A DNA stretch of 51,759 nt from Actinophytocola sp. (GTDB taxonomy: Bacteria > Actinomycetota > Actinomycetes > Mycobacteriales > Pseudonocardiaceae), in the NCBI RefSeq assembly GCF_009379765.1, contig NZ_WHTD01000042.1, positions 1-51,759 of the forward strand, read 5' to 3'. Below are positions 43,501-51,759 of this stretch, in pieces; the stretch's first letter is position 1; every line of letters starts with the position of its first letter. A program made the position numbers and the translations under genes. The notes beneath the pieces were generated by a model that was given only the letters and a program-made list of their open reading frames with translations, was not told where the DNA came from and ran no database searches.

Positions 43501-46180
43501 CACCGACCTGGACAACGCGATCATGCTGGAAGTGCTGACCCGGCGGTACTACGGCAACAAGGGTCTCACCGGCGTCCGCACCAGCGAGGTCGCGGGCTGC
43601 ACGTTCGTGGTCGCCGAGCGCGCGGGCTCGTGCGTGGTCTCCTCCGCGGTGAGCTTCGAGGCGCTGGGCAGCGCGCTGCGCGGGCTCGCGGAGCTGGCGA
43701 GCGGCCAGAATGCCACTGACGCCATCGACGCCGACATCTACCTCGCCTGGGAGAGGCAGCCGGAGGACTCCGACGCGATGGCGGCCGCGCTGCACGAGGT
43801 CGTCAGCGCGCACCCGCTGCCGAACCAGGTCCGCAGGCTCACCGCCACCGTCGCGGGCAGCGGCGGCGCGGTGATGCACCACCACGTCACGTTCCGCCCA
43901 GTGACGACCGGACTGACCACCGGGATGACCGAGGAACGGCTGATCCGCGGCCTGCATCCGTACATCGCGCAGCGGATGCAGCTGGAGCGGCTGGGCAAGT
44001 TCGACCTCACCCGGCTGCCGTCGTCGGACGAGGAGGTCTACCTCTTCCAGTGCGTGGCGCGGGAGAACCCGTCGGACGACCGCCTCGTCGCGTTCGCTCA
44101 GGTGCGCGACCTGACCGAGCTGCGCGAGCACGACGGCAGGCTGGTCGCGCTGCCGACGGCCGAGGACACCATCGCCACCTGCCTCGACTCGATCCGCCGC
44201 GCACAGTCAGGGCGGCCATCGACGAGTCGCTTCAACACCAACCGGATCGTGGTCTACGTCTGGCCGCCGAGCGACATCACCCGCGCGGAGCTGGAGATGA
44301 TCGCCCGGCGGGTGCTGCCGACGACCGCGGGCGCCGGGCTGGAAGAGATCCTGTTCATCGCGCGGCAGCGCTCCCGGAAGACCGGCGAGCTGACCAAGAT
44401 CGCCGTACGCATCTGTTTCGACGCCACCGGCGGCACCGAGCTGACCGTCCGCGAGCCGTCGGCCGAGCCGGTCGAGCCGCTCGACGACTACCGGCAGAAG
44501 GTGCTGCGCGCGAGCAGCCGCAACACGGTGTACCCGTACGAGCTGACCGGCCTGCTCGGCGACTTCGTCGAGCACGACCTCGACGGTGACGACGCGGGAG
44601 ACCACGCGCTGGTGCCGGTCGACCGACCGAAGGGCCGCAACACCGCGGCGATCGTCGCGGGCGTGGTGACCACGCCGACCCGGCGGCACCCGCGGGGCGT
44701 CGCCAGGGTCGTGCTGCTCGGCGACCCCACCAAGTCACTGGGGGCGCTCTCCGAACCGGAGTGCCGCCGCGTGATCGCCGCGCTGGACCTGGCCGACCGG
44801 ATGCGGGTGCCGCTGGAGTGGTACGCGCTGTCCGCCGGCGCGCGGATCTCCATGGCGTCGGGCACGGAGAACATGGACTGGGTGGCCGCGGCGCTCAAGC
44901 GGATCGTCGAGTTCACCCAGGACGGCGGCGAGATCAACATCGTGGTCGCGGGCATCAACGTCGGCGCGCAGCCGTACTGGAACGCCGAGGCGACGATGCT
45001 CATGCACACCAAGGGCATCCTGGTGATGACACCGGACTCGGCCATGGTGCTCACCGGCAAGCAGTCGCTCGACTTCTCCGGCGGCGTGTCGGCCGAGGAC
45101 AACTTCGGCATCGGCGGCTACGACCGGGTGATGGGCCCCAACGGGCAGGCGCAGTACTGGGCGCCGAACCTGGCCGCCGCGCGGGACGTGCTGATGTCGC
45201 ACTACGACCACACGTACGTCGCACCCGGCGAGGAGGCGCCGCGGCGGGCGACCACGACCGACCCCGTCGACCGCGACATCTCCGACTTCCCGCATGCCGT
45301 GGTGGACAGCGACTTCGCATGCGTCGGCGAGATCTTCTCCGCCGAGGCCAACCCGGACCGCAAGAAGCCGTTCGACATCCGGACCGTGATGCGGGCGCTT
45401 TCCGACCAGGACCACCCGGTGCTGGAACGCTGGGCGGGCATGGCCGACGCGGAGACCGCGGTGGTGCAGGACGTGCACCTCGGCGGCATGCCGGTGTGCC
45501 TGCTCGGCATCGAGTCACAGGCGGTGCCGCGGCGCGGCTTCCCGCCCACCGACGGCCCGGACACCTACACCGCCGGCACGCTGTTCCCGCAGTCGTCGAA
45601 GAAGGCCGCCCGGGCGATCAACGCGGCCAGCGGCAACCGGCCGCTGGTGGTGCTGGCGAACCTGTCCGGCTTCGACGGCTCGCCGGAGTCGATGCGGAAG
45701 CTGCAGCTGGAGTACGGCGCCGAGATCGGCCGCGCGATCGTGAACTTCCGCGGGCCCATCGTGTTCTGCGTGATCTCGCGGTACCACGGCGGCGCGTTCG
45801 TGGTGTTCTCGAAGGTACTGAACCCGAACATGACCGTGCTCGCGCTGGAAGGCTCGTTCGCCTCGGTGCTCGGTGGCGCCCCCGCCGCCGCGGTGGTGTT
45901 CGCCGGCGACGTCAACGCCCGTACCGCGGCCGACCCGCGCGTGCGGGACCTGGAGACCCGCGTCGCGGCTGCCTCCGGCGCCGACCGCGCGGCGCTGGCC
46001 GCGGAGCTCGACGAGCTCCGCTCGTCGGTCCGCGCGGAGAAGCTCGGCGAGGTGGCAACGGAGTTCGACCGCGTGCACAACATCCAGCGCGCCGTCGAGG
46101 TCGGCTCCGTCGACGCCGTCATCCGCGCCGCCGAGCTCCGCCCGCGCATCATCGAGGCCATCGAGTCCCGTCCGCGTTAG
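40598..46180 (+). CDS. Single-chain biotin-dependent acyl-CoA carboxylase (BC-BCCP-CT)
   Basis: An 1860-aa fusion. The biotin carboxylase part (about 1-450) shows RVAIVNRGEAAMRLI, the ATP-grasp loop KATAGGGGRGIRVV, RDCSVQRRNQKVIEE and FLEVNTRLQVEHPITE. The biotinyl domain carries the attachment lysine in ESMKMET (Lys632). A long central region (about 690-1330) follows, then the carboxyltransferase: SGTENMDWVAAALKRI, INVGAQPYWNAEATMLMH, SLDFSGGVSAEDNFGIGG, SSKKAARAINAASGNRPL and RGPIVFCVISRYHGGAFVVF. Most actinobacterial carboxylases are split into alpha and beta chains; this architecture recalls eukaryotic ACC and bacterial long-chain acyl-CoA carboxylases. It would make malonyl-CoA or a related extender unit. 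The GTG start is set by AGGAGG 10 nt upstream. Small tandem repeats at 42209-42232 encode VNTTVNTTV before the biotinyl domain. It has its own promoter region, so a link with the PKS is only possible, not shown. Confidence 0.9.
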   Translation: MFGRVAIVNRGEAAMRLIHAVREIAAETGTRIETVALHTDVDRTATFVREADLCYDLGPASARPYLDLKALERALVETGADAAWVGWGFVAEDPAFAELCEKVGVTFVGPSAEAMRKLGDKIGAKLIAEEVGVPVAPWSRGAVETLDAALAAAAEIGYPLMLKATAGGGGRGIRVVTNEAELADAYERTSQEAARAFGSGIVFLERLVTGARHVEVQVIADGEGTAWALGVRDCSVQRRNQKVIEESASPVLSPVQAADLKASAERLAVAVGYRGAATVEFLYHPGDKQFAFLEVNTRLQVEHPITESTTGFDLVKAQLRVACGDSLDGEPPVERGHAIEARLNAEDPDRDFAPSPGRIARLDLPAGPGIRVDTGVSEGDTIPADFDSMIAKIIAYGRDRDEALGRLRRAMARTMVIIEGGATNKSFVLDLLDQPEVIDASADTGWIDRVRGEGRLVSHRHSAVALAAAAIDAYEEEERVERQRLLSTAFGGRPQVQHESGRPLDLKLRGVGYRVRVARVGAHRFRVGMEDGGAGGSVNTTVNTTVRIADVELDRFDRHTGRIVVNGTRYRLLTGTHGPIHQVEVDGVTHRVSRDEGGVVRSPAPALVVATPLAVGAEVEAGAPVLVLESMKMETVLRAPFKARLKECPVSVGSQVETGTPLLRLEPLADADNEADAEAEDTRDLLASVELDLPAAPGKIPARARTTRGQEDLRGLLLGFDVDPHDERRVLDDYLVARRAATEDGHRPLAEELELVDVFADLAELSRNRQAGSDGSTDGGGNDHVHLHVHTAREYFHTYLQSLDVERAGLPEAFQAKLAKALGHYGVTELERSPELEAAVFRIFLAQQRASADATVVTTLLRAWLREPPPDETLREPAGLALERLVAATQVRFPVVSDLARGVVFAWFGQPLLRRNRARVYADVRKHLRHLDAHPDAPDRAERVAEMVRSTEPLVRLLGQRLVRGTTDTDLDNAIMLEVLTRRYYGNKGLTGVRTSEVAGCTFVVAERAGSCVVSSAVSFEALGSALRGLAELASGQNATDAIDADIYLAWERQPEDSDAMAAALHEVVSAHPLPNQVRRLTATVAGSGGAVMHHHVTFRPVTTGLTTGMTEERLIRGLHPYIAQRMQLERLGKFDLTRLPSSDEEVYLFQCVARENPSDDRLVAFAQVRDLTELREHDGRLVALPTAEDTIATCLDSIRRAQSGRPSTSRFNTNRIVVYVWPPSDITRAELEMIARRVLPTTAGAGLEEILFIARQRSRKTGELTKIAVRICFDATGGTELTVREPSAEPVEPLDDYRQKVLRASSRNTVYPYELTGLLGDFVEHDLDGDDAGDHALVPVDRPKGRNTAAIVAGVVTTPTRRHPRGVARVVLLGDPTKSLGALSEPECRRVIAALDLADRMRVPLEWYALSAGARISMASGTENMDWVAAALKRIVEFTQDGGEINIVVAGINVGAQPYWNAEATMLMHTKGILVMTPDSAMVLTGKQSLDFSGGVSAEDNFGIGGYDRVMGPNGQAQYWAPNLAAARDVLMSHYDHTYVAPGEEAPRRATTTDPVDRDISDFPHAVVDSDFACVGEIFSAEANPDRKKPFDIRTVMRALSDQDHPVLERWAGMADAETAVVQDVHLGGMPVCLLGIESQAVPRRGFPPTDGPDTYTAGTLFPQSSKKAARAINAASGNRPLVVLANLSGFDGSPESMRKLQLEYGAEIGRAIVNFRGPIVFCVISRYHGGAFVVFSKVLNPNMTVLALEGSFASVLGGAPAAAVVFAGDVNARTAADPRVRDLETRVAAASGADRAALAAELDELRSSVRAEKLGEVATEFDRVHNIQRAVEVGSVDAVIRAAELRPRIIEAIESRPR

Positions 46181-46549
46181 GTTGTGTCTCGACCCACCCG
46201 ACGCCCAAGCCCCAGGTCAGGACGTCGTTCAGGCACTCGTCGACTCCCTTGTCGTTCGGGACGGTGCTGGTGGGTGCCCGTGTCAACGACCCCGCGCGAA
46301 ACCGGGCCGCCGATCGGACGGCCTGAGCTGCTTGCCGAGCATCACGGTGACCAGCATGCCGTACCTGGCGTCGGTCGAGGTGGGCCGAGATCCTCGATCG
46401 ACGCGCGGGACTCCTGGAGCTTGTCGAACAGTTCCCCTTGCAGGAGCGGCGCTTTCGCTTGTCTACACGCCGACGACAGCACGTCGAGCCGGGCGAGTGC
46501 CGACTGCTGATCACCCGTGTCGCCAACCCTCCGGCATCAGCGTGCCTCG
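46181..46549. other. Intergenic region with decayed sequence
   Basis: About 370 bp between the carboxylase and the convergent MocR gene. No intact gene. A plus-strand frame around 46390-46550 (EILDRRAGLLELVEQFPLQE) looks protein-like but has no start; it may be a relic. Copy 1 of the 48-bp repeat lies inside it. Confidence 0.4.
46427..46474 (+). repeat. 48-bp degenerate direct repeat, copy 1
   Basis: Shares 39 of 48 positions, without gaps, with 49020-49067. Core: TTGCAGGAG then GGC, CTTTCGCTT and C(C/T)ACNCGC. Both copies lie in the same orientation outside the MocR/aldo-keto reductase pair. In one frame both encode PLQER, one residue, then FRLSTR. Confidence 0.75.
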
Positions 46550-47998
46550 TCATTGGTCAGCGTGGGGCCGTGACCGCGGAGCGGTCGAACGCAACGCTTC
46601 GCGGAGGAGCGCGACGGCCGGGGGGATCTCCGTGTCGCTGATGTTGCCGTACCCGAGGACGAGCGCGCGTTCCGTCGACGGTTTCGTGCGGTAGTCGTCG
46701 AGGTCGTTCAGTTGTAGGCCGTTGGTGGCTGCCGCTCGGACCGTCGCGCTGGTGTCGGTGTCGTTCGGTAGGTGCAGCAGGATGTGCAGGCCGGCGGCGG
46801 TACCGGCGACCCGGCCTTGCGGCACCTGGGCGCCGAGTGTGCGGACCAGCACGTCGCGGCGGGAGCGGAACCGCCGCCGCGCCGCGCGCAGGTGTGCGTC
46901 GTACCACCCGCGGTCGATGAAGGTGGCGAGCGCGAGCTGGTCCAGTACCGGTGGCGCCGCGGCGACGGGGTTCGCCGCCCGCAGCGCCGGGGTCATCGCG
47001 GCAGGCGCGACCAGCCAGCCCAGGCCGAGCGCGGGTGACAGCGTCTTGCTGACCGAGCTGAGGAGGAAGACCCGGCTCGGGTCCATCCCCTGCATGACGG
47101 CGACCGGGTGGTGGTCGTAGCGGAACTCGGCGTCGTAGTCGTCCTCGATGACGAAGCCGTCCACCTCACGGGCCCAGCGCACCAGCTGTGCCCGGCGCGC
47201 CGGGGACAGCACCGTGCCGGTGGGAAACTGGTGTGCCGCACCGACGACGACGGTCCGGGCCGGGGTACGCGCGAGGTCGTCGACGCGGAGGCCGTCGTGG
47301 TCCACGGGCACCGGGTGCACGCGCAGGCCGGCACTCGTCGCGGCGTCCCGCAGCCGCCCCCAGCCCGGGTCCTCCACAGCCAGGTCGGCGATCCCCTCGG
47401 CGCGCAGCGCTCGGCACGTGCGGACCAGACCGTCGGTGACGCCCGCGCACACGAACACGGACGCGGCGTGCGCGTCCGCGCCGCGCGAGCGCCGCAGGTA
47501 CTGCGCGACGGTGGTACGCGGCACCGCGTGCCCGGCGGGGTGGGGCAGGCCGAGGTCGTAGTGGACGGCCGAGCCGGTGACCGCCCGGACGGCGTCCGCC
47601 CAGCGGCGGCGGGGAAACGCCCGCAGGTCGGGTAGGCCGGGCGCGAGGTCGTACCGGATCGGTGGCACCGCCGGGGCCCGCGGCGTGTGCGGGCGCGGCG
47701 GCGCGGTGCCCGGTGACGTGTCCGGTGTCCATGAGACACGCGTGGCCGAACCCACCCTGGCCGAGAGGTAGCCCTCCGCGACGAGCTGCCCGTACGCCTC
47801 CGTCACGACCCAGCGGGAGATGCCGAGCTCCTCGGCGAGCGCTCGGCTCGGTGGCACGGCCGCGCCCTCCGCGAGCCGGCCGCCCCGGATCGTGGTGCGC
47901 AGCGCGTGCGCGAGGCGATCGTGCAGGCGGCGGCCGTGGTCCGGAGGGCCGACGTCCAGCAACGTCGCCCACGCGAGATTGGTCTGGGAAACCGCCAC
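46550..47998 (-). CDS. MocR/PdxR-type regulator (GntR wHTH plus aminotransferase-like domain)
   Basis: A 482-aa regulator. The N-terminal winged helix-turn-helix (about 15-80) reads LAEGAAVPPSRALAEELGIS and VVTEAYGQLVAEGYLSAR, typical of the GntR superfamily. After a proline-rich linker comes a fold type I aminotransferase domain: GLPDLRAFPRRRWADAVR, VFVCAGVTDGLVRTCRAL, EDPGWGRLRDAA, FVIEDDYDAEFRYD and the PLP lysine in LSSVSKTLSPALGLGW (near residue 318). MocR proteins sense PLP or amino-group ligands and often control the divergent neighbour, here an aldo/keto reductase 45 bp away. GTG 47998 fits the start of the conserved part; the frame stays open far upstream only as a shadow of the divergent gene. 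Confidence 0.9.
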   Translation of the reverse strand: MAVSQTNLAWATLLDVGPPDHGRRLHDRLAHALRTTIRGGRLAEGAAVPPSRALAEELGISRWVVTEAYGQLVAEGYLSARVGSATRVSWTPDTSPGTAPPRPHTPRAPAVPPIRYDLAPGLPDLRAFPRRRWADAVRAVTGSAVHYDLGLPHPAGHAVPRTTVAQYLRRSRGADAHAASVFVCAGVTDGLVRTCRALRAEGIADLAVEDPGWGRLRDAATSAGLRVHPVPVDHDGLRVDDLARTPARTVVVGAAHQFPTGTVLSPARRAQLVRWAREVDGFVIEDDYDAEFRYDHHPVAVMQGMDPSRVFLLSSVSKTLSPALGLGWLVAPAAMTPALRAANPVAAAPPVLDQLALATFIDRGWYDAHLRAARRRFRSRRDVLVRTLGAQVPQGRVAGTAAGLHILLHLPNDTDTSATVRAAATNGLQLNDLDDYRTKPSTERALVLGYGNISDTEIPPAVALLREALRSTAPRSRPHADQ

Positions 47999-48043
47999 GA
48001 GATTGGAGGGTACGCCGAGCCGAATCCGCCTACGGTGGCGAAC

Positions 48044-48982
48044 ATGACTGACAGCCTGGCTCTTGGTGCCATGTGGTTCGGCACGCTCGTGGACGAGCAC
48101 CGGTCGTTCGAGATCCTGGACCGCTACGTGGACGCGGGCGGCGTCTGGATCGACACCGCCAACTCCTACGCGTTCTGGGTGGACCCGTCCGGCTTCGGCG
48201 GGCAGGGCGAGACGGTGCTCGGACGCTGGCTGGCGCGTCGTCCGAGTGTCCGTCACCGCGTCCGGATCAGCACCAAGGTGGGCGCCGCGCCGACCGAGGC
48301 CGGGCCGTGGCCGGAGACGGCCGAGGGCCTCTCGGCCGGGGCGATCAAGAGCGGGATCGAGGACAGTCTCCGGCGCCTGGGCACCGACCACGTCGAGCTG
48401 TACTGGGCCCACATGCCCGATCCGGCCACACCGCTGGACGAGACGGTCGGCGCCTTCGACGAGCTGGTGTCCGCCGGTGTGGTCGGCCGGCTCGGCTGCT
48501 CCAACTACCCCGTCTGGCAGCTCGAGCGGGCCCGGCAGATCTCGCGGGCCAACGGGGGCACCGGCTTCACCGCGGTGCAGCAGCACCACACGTACCTGCA
48601 GCCCCGCCCCGGGGTCCGGCCCAGCGGGCTCCGGTTCGGTGCGGTCACCGAGGAGGTGCTGCACTACCTGGAGCACCACGCCGACATGGCGCTGTGGGCG
48701 TACACGCCGCTGCTGAGCGGCAGCTACACCCGCGCGGACAAGCCGCTGGCGGCGACGTACGACCACCCCGGCACCACCAGTCGCCTCGCGGTGCTCGACG
48801 AGATCGCCGCCGAGACCGGCACGAACCGCAACCGGGTGGTGCTGGCGTGGCTGGCCGCAGGGATCCCGGCCGTCAGGCCGGTCGTCGGCGTCAGCACCGT
48901 CGAACACCTGGACGAGGCGGTCGCGGGGGTGTCCCTGAAGCTGACCGCCGACCAGCGCGAACGCCTGGACTCCGCGGTGTGA
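48044..48982 (+). CDS. Aldo/keto reductase
   Basis: A 312-aa NADPH-dependent aldo/keto reductase: LALGAMWFGT, GGVWIDTANSYAFW (catalytic Asp and Tyr), RISTKVGA (catalytic Lys), LGTDHVELYWAHMPDP (catalytic-His position), GRLGCSNYPVWQLERA, and PVVGVSTVEHLDEAVAG for cofactor binding. ATG 48044 is divergent from the MocR gene with only 45 bp between, so both promoters and the operator must lie in that gap or in the coding ends. The substrate is unknown. Pyridoxal reductases belong to this family, and MocR control would fit vitamin B6 metabolism. Confidence 0.88.
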   Translation: MTDSLALGAMWFGTLVDEHRSFEILDRYVDAGGVWIDTANSYAFWVDPSGFGGQGETVLGRWLARRPSVRHRVRISTKVGAAPTEAGPWPETAEGLSAGAIKSGIEDSLRRLGTDHVELYWAHMPDPATPLDETVGAFDELVSAGVVGRLGCSNYPVWQLERARQISRANGGTGFTAVQQHHTYLQPRPGVRPSGLRFGAVTEEVLHYLEHHADMALWAYTPLLSGSYTRADKPLAATYDHPGTTSRLAVLDEIAAETGTNRNRVVLAWLAAGIPAVRPVVGVSTVEHLDEAVAGVSLKLTADQRERLDSAV

Positions 48983-49019
48983 CCTGTCAGAACACGCTTA
49001 TTCCCTCGACCACGCCGTA

Positions 49020-49067
49020 AACAAGTTCCCTTGCAGGAGAGGCACTTTCGCTTATCCACGCGCTGAC
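49020..49067 (+). repeat. 48-bp degenerate direct repeat, copy 2
   Basis: Partner of 46427-46474. It begins 37 bp after the aldo/keto reductase stop, placing the MocR/AKR pair between two similar sequences 2.6 kb apart. Confidence 0.75.
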
Positions 49068-49165
49068 GTTCATCGGCCTGGCGCGGAGTCGGGGAGCATG
49101 TCCGTGCCGCCGGATGCCGGCTGGATTGGGACCGTCGGCTCATTGTGACCGTGGCCCTTGCCGCG

Positions 49166-50146
49166 TCATGAGTGGCCGAGGACCGAGTGGGGGCGGTAGG
49201 GCTTTTCCAGACGCGCGACTTCGTCGGCGTCCAGGGTCACGTCGACGGCGGCGACTGCGTCGTCGAGGTTTTCGATCTTGGTGGCGCCGACGATCGGTGC
49301 GGTGACGGCTGCTTGGTCGAGCAGCCAGGCAAGGGCGATCTGTGCGGGTGCCAGTCCGCGCTCGCCGGCGATCTCGCACACGACGTCGACGACGTCGAAG
49401 TCGGCGTCGTTGTACATCTGGTCGGCGAGCGGGTCGCTGCCGGACCGTACCGTCCGGCTCGGACCTTCCCGATCCCGCGTACCAGCCAGCAGGCCGCGAG
49501 CCAGCGGACTCCAGGGGATGACACCGATCCCCTGGTCGAGGCAGAGCGGGATCATCTCGCGCTCCTCCTCCCGGTAGACCAGGTTGTAGTGGTTCTGCAT
49601 GGACACGAAGCGGGTCCAGGCGCCGAGCTCGGCGATATGCTGCGCCTTCGCGAACTGCCAGGCGTACATGCTCGACGCGCCGACATAACGTGCCTTGCCG
49701 GCTCGTACGACGTCGTCTAGTGCCGCCATGGTCTCGGCGATCGGCGTCTCGTAGTCCCAGCGATGGATCTGGTAGAGGTCGACGTAGTCGGTGCCCAGCC
49801 GGTTCAGCGACCCGTCGATCGCGGCCAGGATGTGCTTGCGCGACAGCCCTCCGTCGTTCGGACCGGGTCCCATCGGAAAGTAGACCTTGGTCGCGAGCAC
49901 GTAGTCGTCCCTGTGCTGGAAGACTTTGGCCAGCAGGCGGCCGGTGATCTGTTCGGTCAGGCCGTCGGAGTACATGTCGGCAGTGTCGAAGAACGTCACG
50001 CCGGCCTCGACTGCCCGCCGCACGATCGGCTCGGCCTCGGCCTCGTCCAGATGCCATGCCCGCTCGGTCTTCGATCCGTAGCTCATCATGCCGAGACAGA
50101 TCCGCGACACGCGCAGGCCCGACCAGCCCAGTCGGGCGTATTTCAT
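49166..50146 (-). CDS. Aldo/keto reductase, second and unrelated to the first
   Basis: A 326-aa aldo/keto reductase of the YghZ/Kv-beta-like group: MKYARLGWSGLRVSRICLGM, GVTFFDTADMYSDG (Asp, Tyr), VLATKVYFPMG (Lys), LGTDYVDLYQIHRWD (His), YVGASSMYAWQ, IPWSPLARGLLAG and APIVGATKIENLDDAV. The ATG at 50146 has GGAGG 4 nt upstream. It is only distantly similar to the 48044 gene, so this is not a recent duplication. It is probably a general detoxifying or sugar/aldehyde reductase. It faces away from the DoxX gene. Confidence 0.9.
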   Translation of the reverse strand: MKYARLGWSGLRVSRICLGMMSYGSKTERAWHLDEAEAEPIVRRAVEAGVTFFDTADMYSDGLTEQITGRLLAKVFQHRDDYVLATKVYFPMGPGPNDGGLSRKHILAAIDGSLNRLGTDYVDLYQIHRWDYETPIAETMAALDDVVRAGKARYVGASSMYAWQFAKAQHIAELGAWTRFVSMQNHYNLVYREEEREMIPLCLDQGIGVIPWSPLARGLLAGTRDREGPSRTVRSGSDPLADQMYNDADFDVVDVVCEIAGERGLAPAQIALAWLLDQAAVTAPIVGATKIENLDDAVAAVDVTLDADEVARLEKPYRPHSVLGHS

Positions 50147-50443
50147 ACAGCCTCCACATGAGATGGATGTCTTGGATGGTGAGCAGCTGACGCGACCGGC
50201 GCTGCCGGCGGCTGGTGGCACGGTCGTATTCTGCGAGCTGGACCCGGCCATCTGAATGGCTATCTGAAGGCAGGCGGCTCGACTTGCCTGGAAAACCAAG
50301 GTCATCAGCCTAGAACTCCTCCATAAGCCCAAGTCAGATCCGGCCCGGCATCGCGCACGCGGTGGCCGGCCGACGAGACGGGCGGCGTGGCCGGCCGCCG
50401 CCGCCCGACGTCCCGTTACTGGTAGCCACAATCTTGGTCGCGG
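50147..50443. other. Divergent intergenic region (AKR / DoxX)
   Basis: About 300 bp with promoters expected for both neighbours. The AKR Shine-Dalgarno is at its left end. A 12-base pair of near-repeats (CCATCTGAATGG / CTATCTGAAGGC near 50250) is visible. I see no gene. Confidence 0.45.
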
Positions 50444-50911
50444 TTGTCGATCCGGCCGTCGCTGCGACCCCTGCACACCACCGAACCGACCGCCACAACC
50501 ACCTCGACGAGCCCGACGTTGCAGGCCGGCGCGATCGCCGCGACCCGCGTGGTGGTGTCGTTCCTGTTCATCTGCCACGGCGCGATGGGCCTGTTCGGCA
50601 CCTTCGGCGGCGTCGACGGCCAGGGTGGCACCGTCGAGCTCTTCACCTGGCCGGACTGGTGGGGCTCGATGATCCACCTGGTGGCCGGCACACTGGTGCT
50701 GGTCGGCCTGTTCACCAGGGCAGCCGCGCTGCTGTGCTCGGGCGCGATGGCCTACGCCTACTTCACCGTGCACCAGCCGATCGCGCTGCTGCCGATCCCG
50801 AACGGTGGCGAGCCCGCCGCGCTGTACAGCTGGATATTCCTGCTGATCGGCATCCTCGGCCCGGGCGCGTTCGCCCTGGACACGCTGCGCCGCCGGCGCG
50901 CCGCCGCCTGA
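50444..50911 (+). CDS. DoxX-family membrane protein
   Basis: A 155-aa protein with four predicted membrane helices: AATRVVVSFLFICHGAMG, MIHLVAGTLVLVGLF, AALLCSGAMAYAYF and SWIFLLIGILGPGAFA. The helix 1 ending and WGSMIHLVAGTLVLVGLFTR match the DoxX family (quinone-linked or stress-associated small membrane proteins). The start is uncertain: TTG 50444 opens the frame, but the Thr-rich first 25 residues have no clear ribosome site. The next possible start is TTG 50519, just before the first helix. A terminator follows. Confidence 0.8.
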   Translation: MSIRPSLRPLHTTEPTATTTSTSPTLQAGAIAATRVVVSFLFICHGAMGLFGTFGGVDGQGGTVELFTWPDWWGSMIHLVAGTLVLVGLFTRAAALLCSGAMAYAYFTVHQPIALLPIPNGGEPAALYSWIFLLIGILGPGAFALDTLRRRRAAA

Positions 50912-50921
50912 CCACGCCGCC

Positions 50922-50952
50922 GAGCCCGGGTGACCGCCGGTCGCCCGGGCTC
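50922..50952 (+). terminator. Hairpin terminator after the DoxX gene
   Basis: GAGCCCGGGTGACC (50922-50935) pairs with GGTCGCCCGGGCTC (50939-50952) through one T-G pair, giving a 14-bp stem and a 3-nt loop 10 bp after the stop. There is no T-run. Confidence 0.8.
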
Positions 50953-50996
50953 GCGCGTGCCGTCAGCCGGGGAACCTGCGGGCCGCGGGCCCGGGG

Positions 50997-51077
50997 TCAA
51001 GGGACCTGGACATCGTGGCCGGCGGTCATGGCGGCCTGCTCGACGGCGGCACACCCGCCGAGCACGACGAGGGCCAT
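50997..51077 (-). pseudogene. Duplicated katG fragment
   Basis: Reads in 26 codons from ATG 51077: [20 protein letters not shown], then HDVQVP and a TGA at 50997-50999. The block matches catalase-peroxidase around [20 protein letters not shown], present in the katG copy just to the right. The DNA at 51001-51054 is 51/54 identical to 51706-51759. It is a scar from partial duplication; nothing suggests function. Confidence 0.8.
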
Positions 51078-51121
51078 GGGGCGTCCTCAATTCGTGGAAG
51101 GGGATACGGCCACCGACCGAG

Positions 51122-51160
51122 GATGTCCAGGTCGGCCATCGAGCGGCCGACCTGGACATC
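51122..51160 (-). terminator. Hairpin terminator after katG
   Basis: A perfect 16-bp stem, GATGTCCAGGTCGGCC (51122-51137) and its complement (51145-51160), with a 7-nt loop, lies 4 bp downstream of the katG stop in the minus direction. No T-run. Confidence 0.8.
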
Positions 51161-51164
51161 GGGA

Positions 51165-51759
<595 letters not shown>

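Noticed and set aside
47999..48907. Long minus-strand extension of the MocR gene
   Set aside because: It is antisense to a clear aldo/keto reductase and lacks similarity; high-GC third positions create such open frames.

Overview
The window is high-GC actinobacterial DNA. Long tightly overlapping ORFs, GTG starts and recurrent TCCACNGTGGAC-type dodecamers suggest a member of the Pseudonocardiales; that placement is an impression, not a search result. About 38 kb (roughly 535-38736) is a hybrid NRPS/PKS biosynthetic gene cluster. The rest is ordinary flanking chromosome with relics of mobile DNA.

Left edge: the last 49 codons of an ECF sigma factor of the SigJ/ECF41 type (2-151), then about 380 bp with no convincing gene. 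A leftward operon (20965 to 535, nearly every junction overlapping or within a few bases) carries, in transcription order: a collapsed LanB-like 105-aa protein, an A-T-C-T NRPS, an MbtH protein, a C-A(degenerate)-T-E(collapsed) NRPS, a two-module acyl-CoA dehydrogenase, an MFS exporter, a C-A(dead)-C(half)-A-T-C NRPS, a haem-oxygenase-like diiron oxidase (HDO) and a stand-alone adenylation enzyme.

A roughly 570-bp AT-richer divergent promoter region separates it from a rightward operon (21499 to 38736): a 13-codon Cys-Cys leader ORF, an MDH/LDH-like NAD(P) dehydrogenase, a DUF6002-like putative PLP protein, an A-T didomain, a stand-alone ketosynthase with a leftover AT tail, a 68-aa protein ending in a LanB-type tail, a thioesterase fused to a LanB-type (lantibiotic dehydratase N-domain) protein, a KS-AT-KR-DH-ACP polyketide synthase, a PaaK-like adenylate-forming enzyme and a SufS-type cysteine desulfurase. 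The last two each carry an apparent 1-nt frameshift, and an IS701-like transposase relic follows directly.

Reading it as one pathway (inference): amino acids are activated by four intact A domains and MbtH; some are oxidised while carrier-bound or free by the HDO and the ACAD; the chain is extended once with malonate and processed by KR and DH; a TE/LanB fusion acts at or near release. The LanB part suggests aminoacyl-tRNA-dependent chemistry combined with carrier-protein chemistry. SufS and the PaaK-like ligase hint at sulfur incorporation or another acyl-activation step. No cluster-situated regulator is visible. I do not recognise the product.

Right of the transposase relic: two tandem DHFR/RibD-like reductases, a giant single-chain biotin-dependent acyl-CoA carboxylase (1860 aa), a MocR-type regulator divergent from an aldo/keto reductase (the pair flanked by a 48-bp degenerate direct repeat), a second aldo/keto reductase, a DoxX-like membrane protein, and the 3' end of katG with a small duplicated katG fragment beyond its terminator hairpin.
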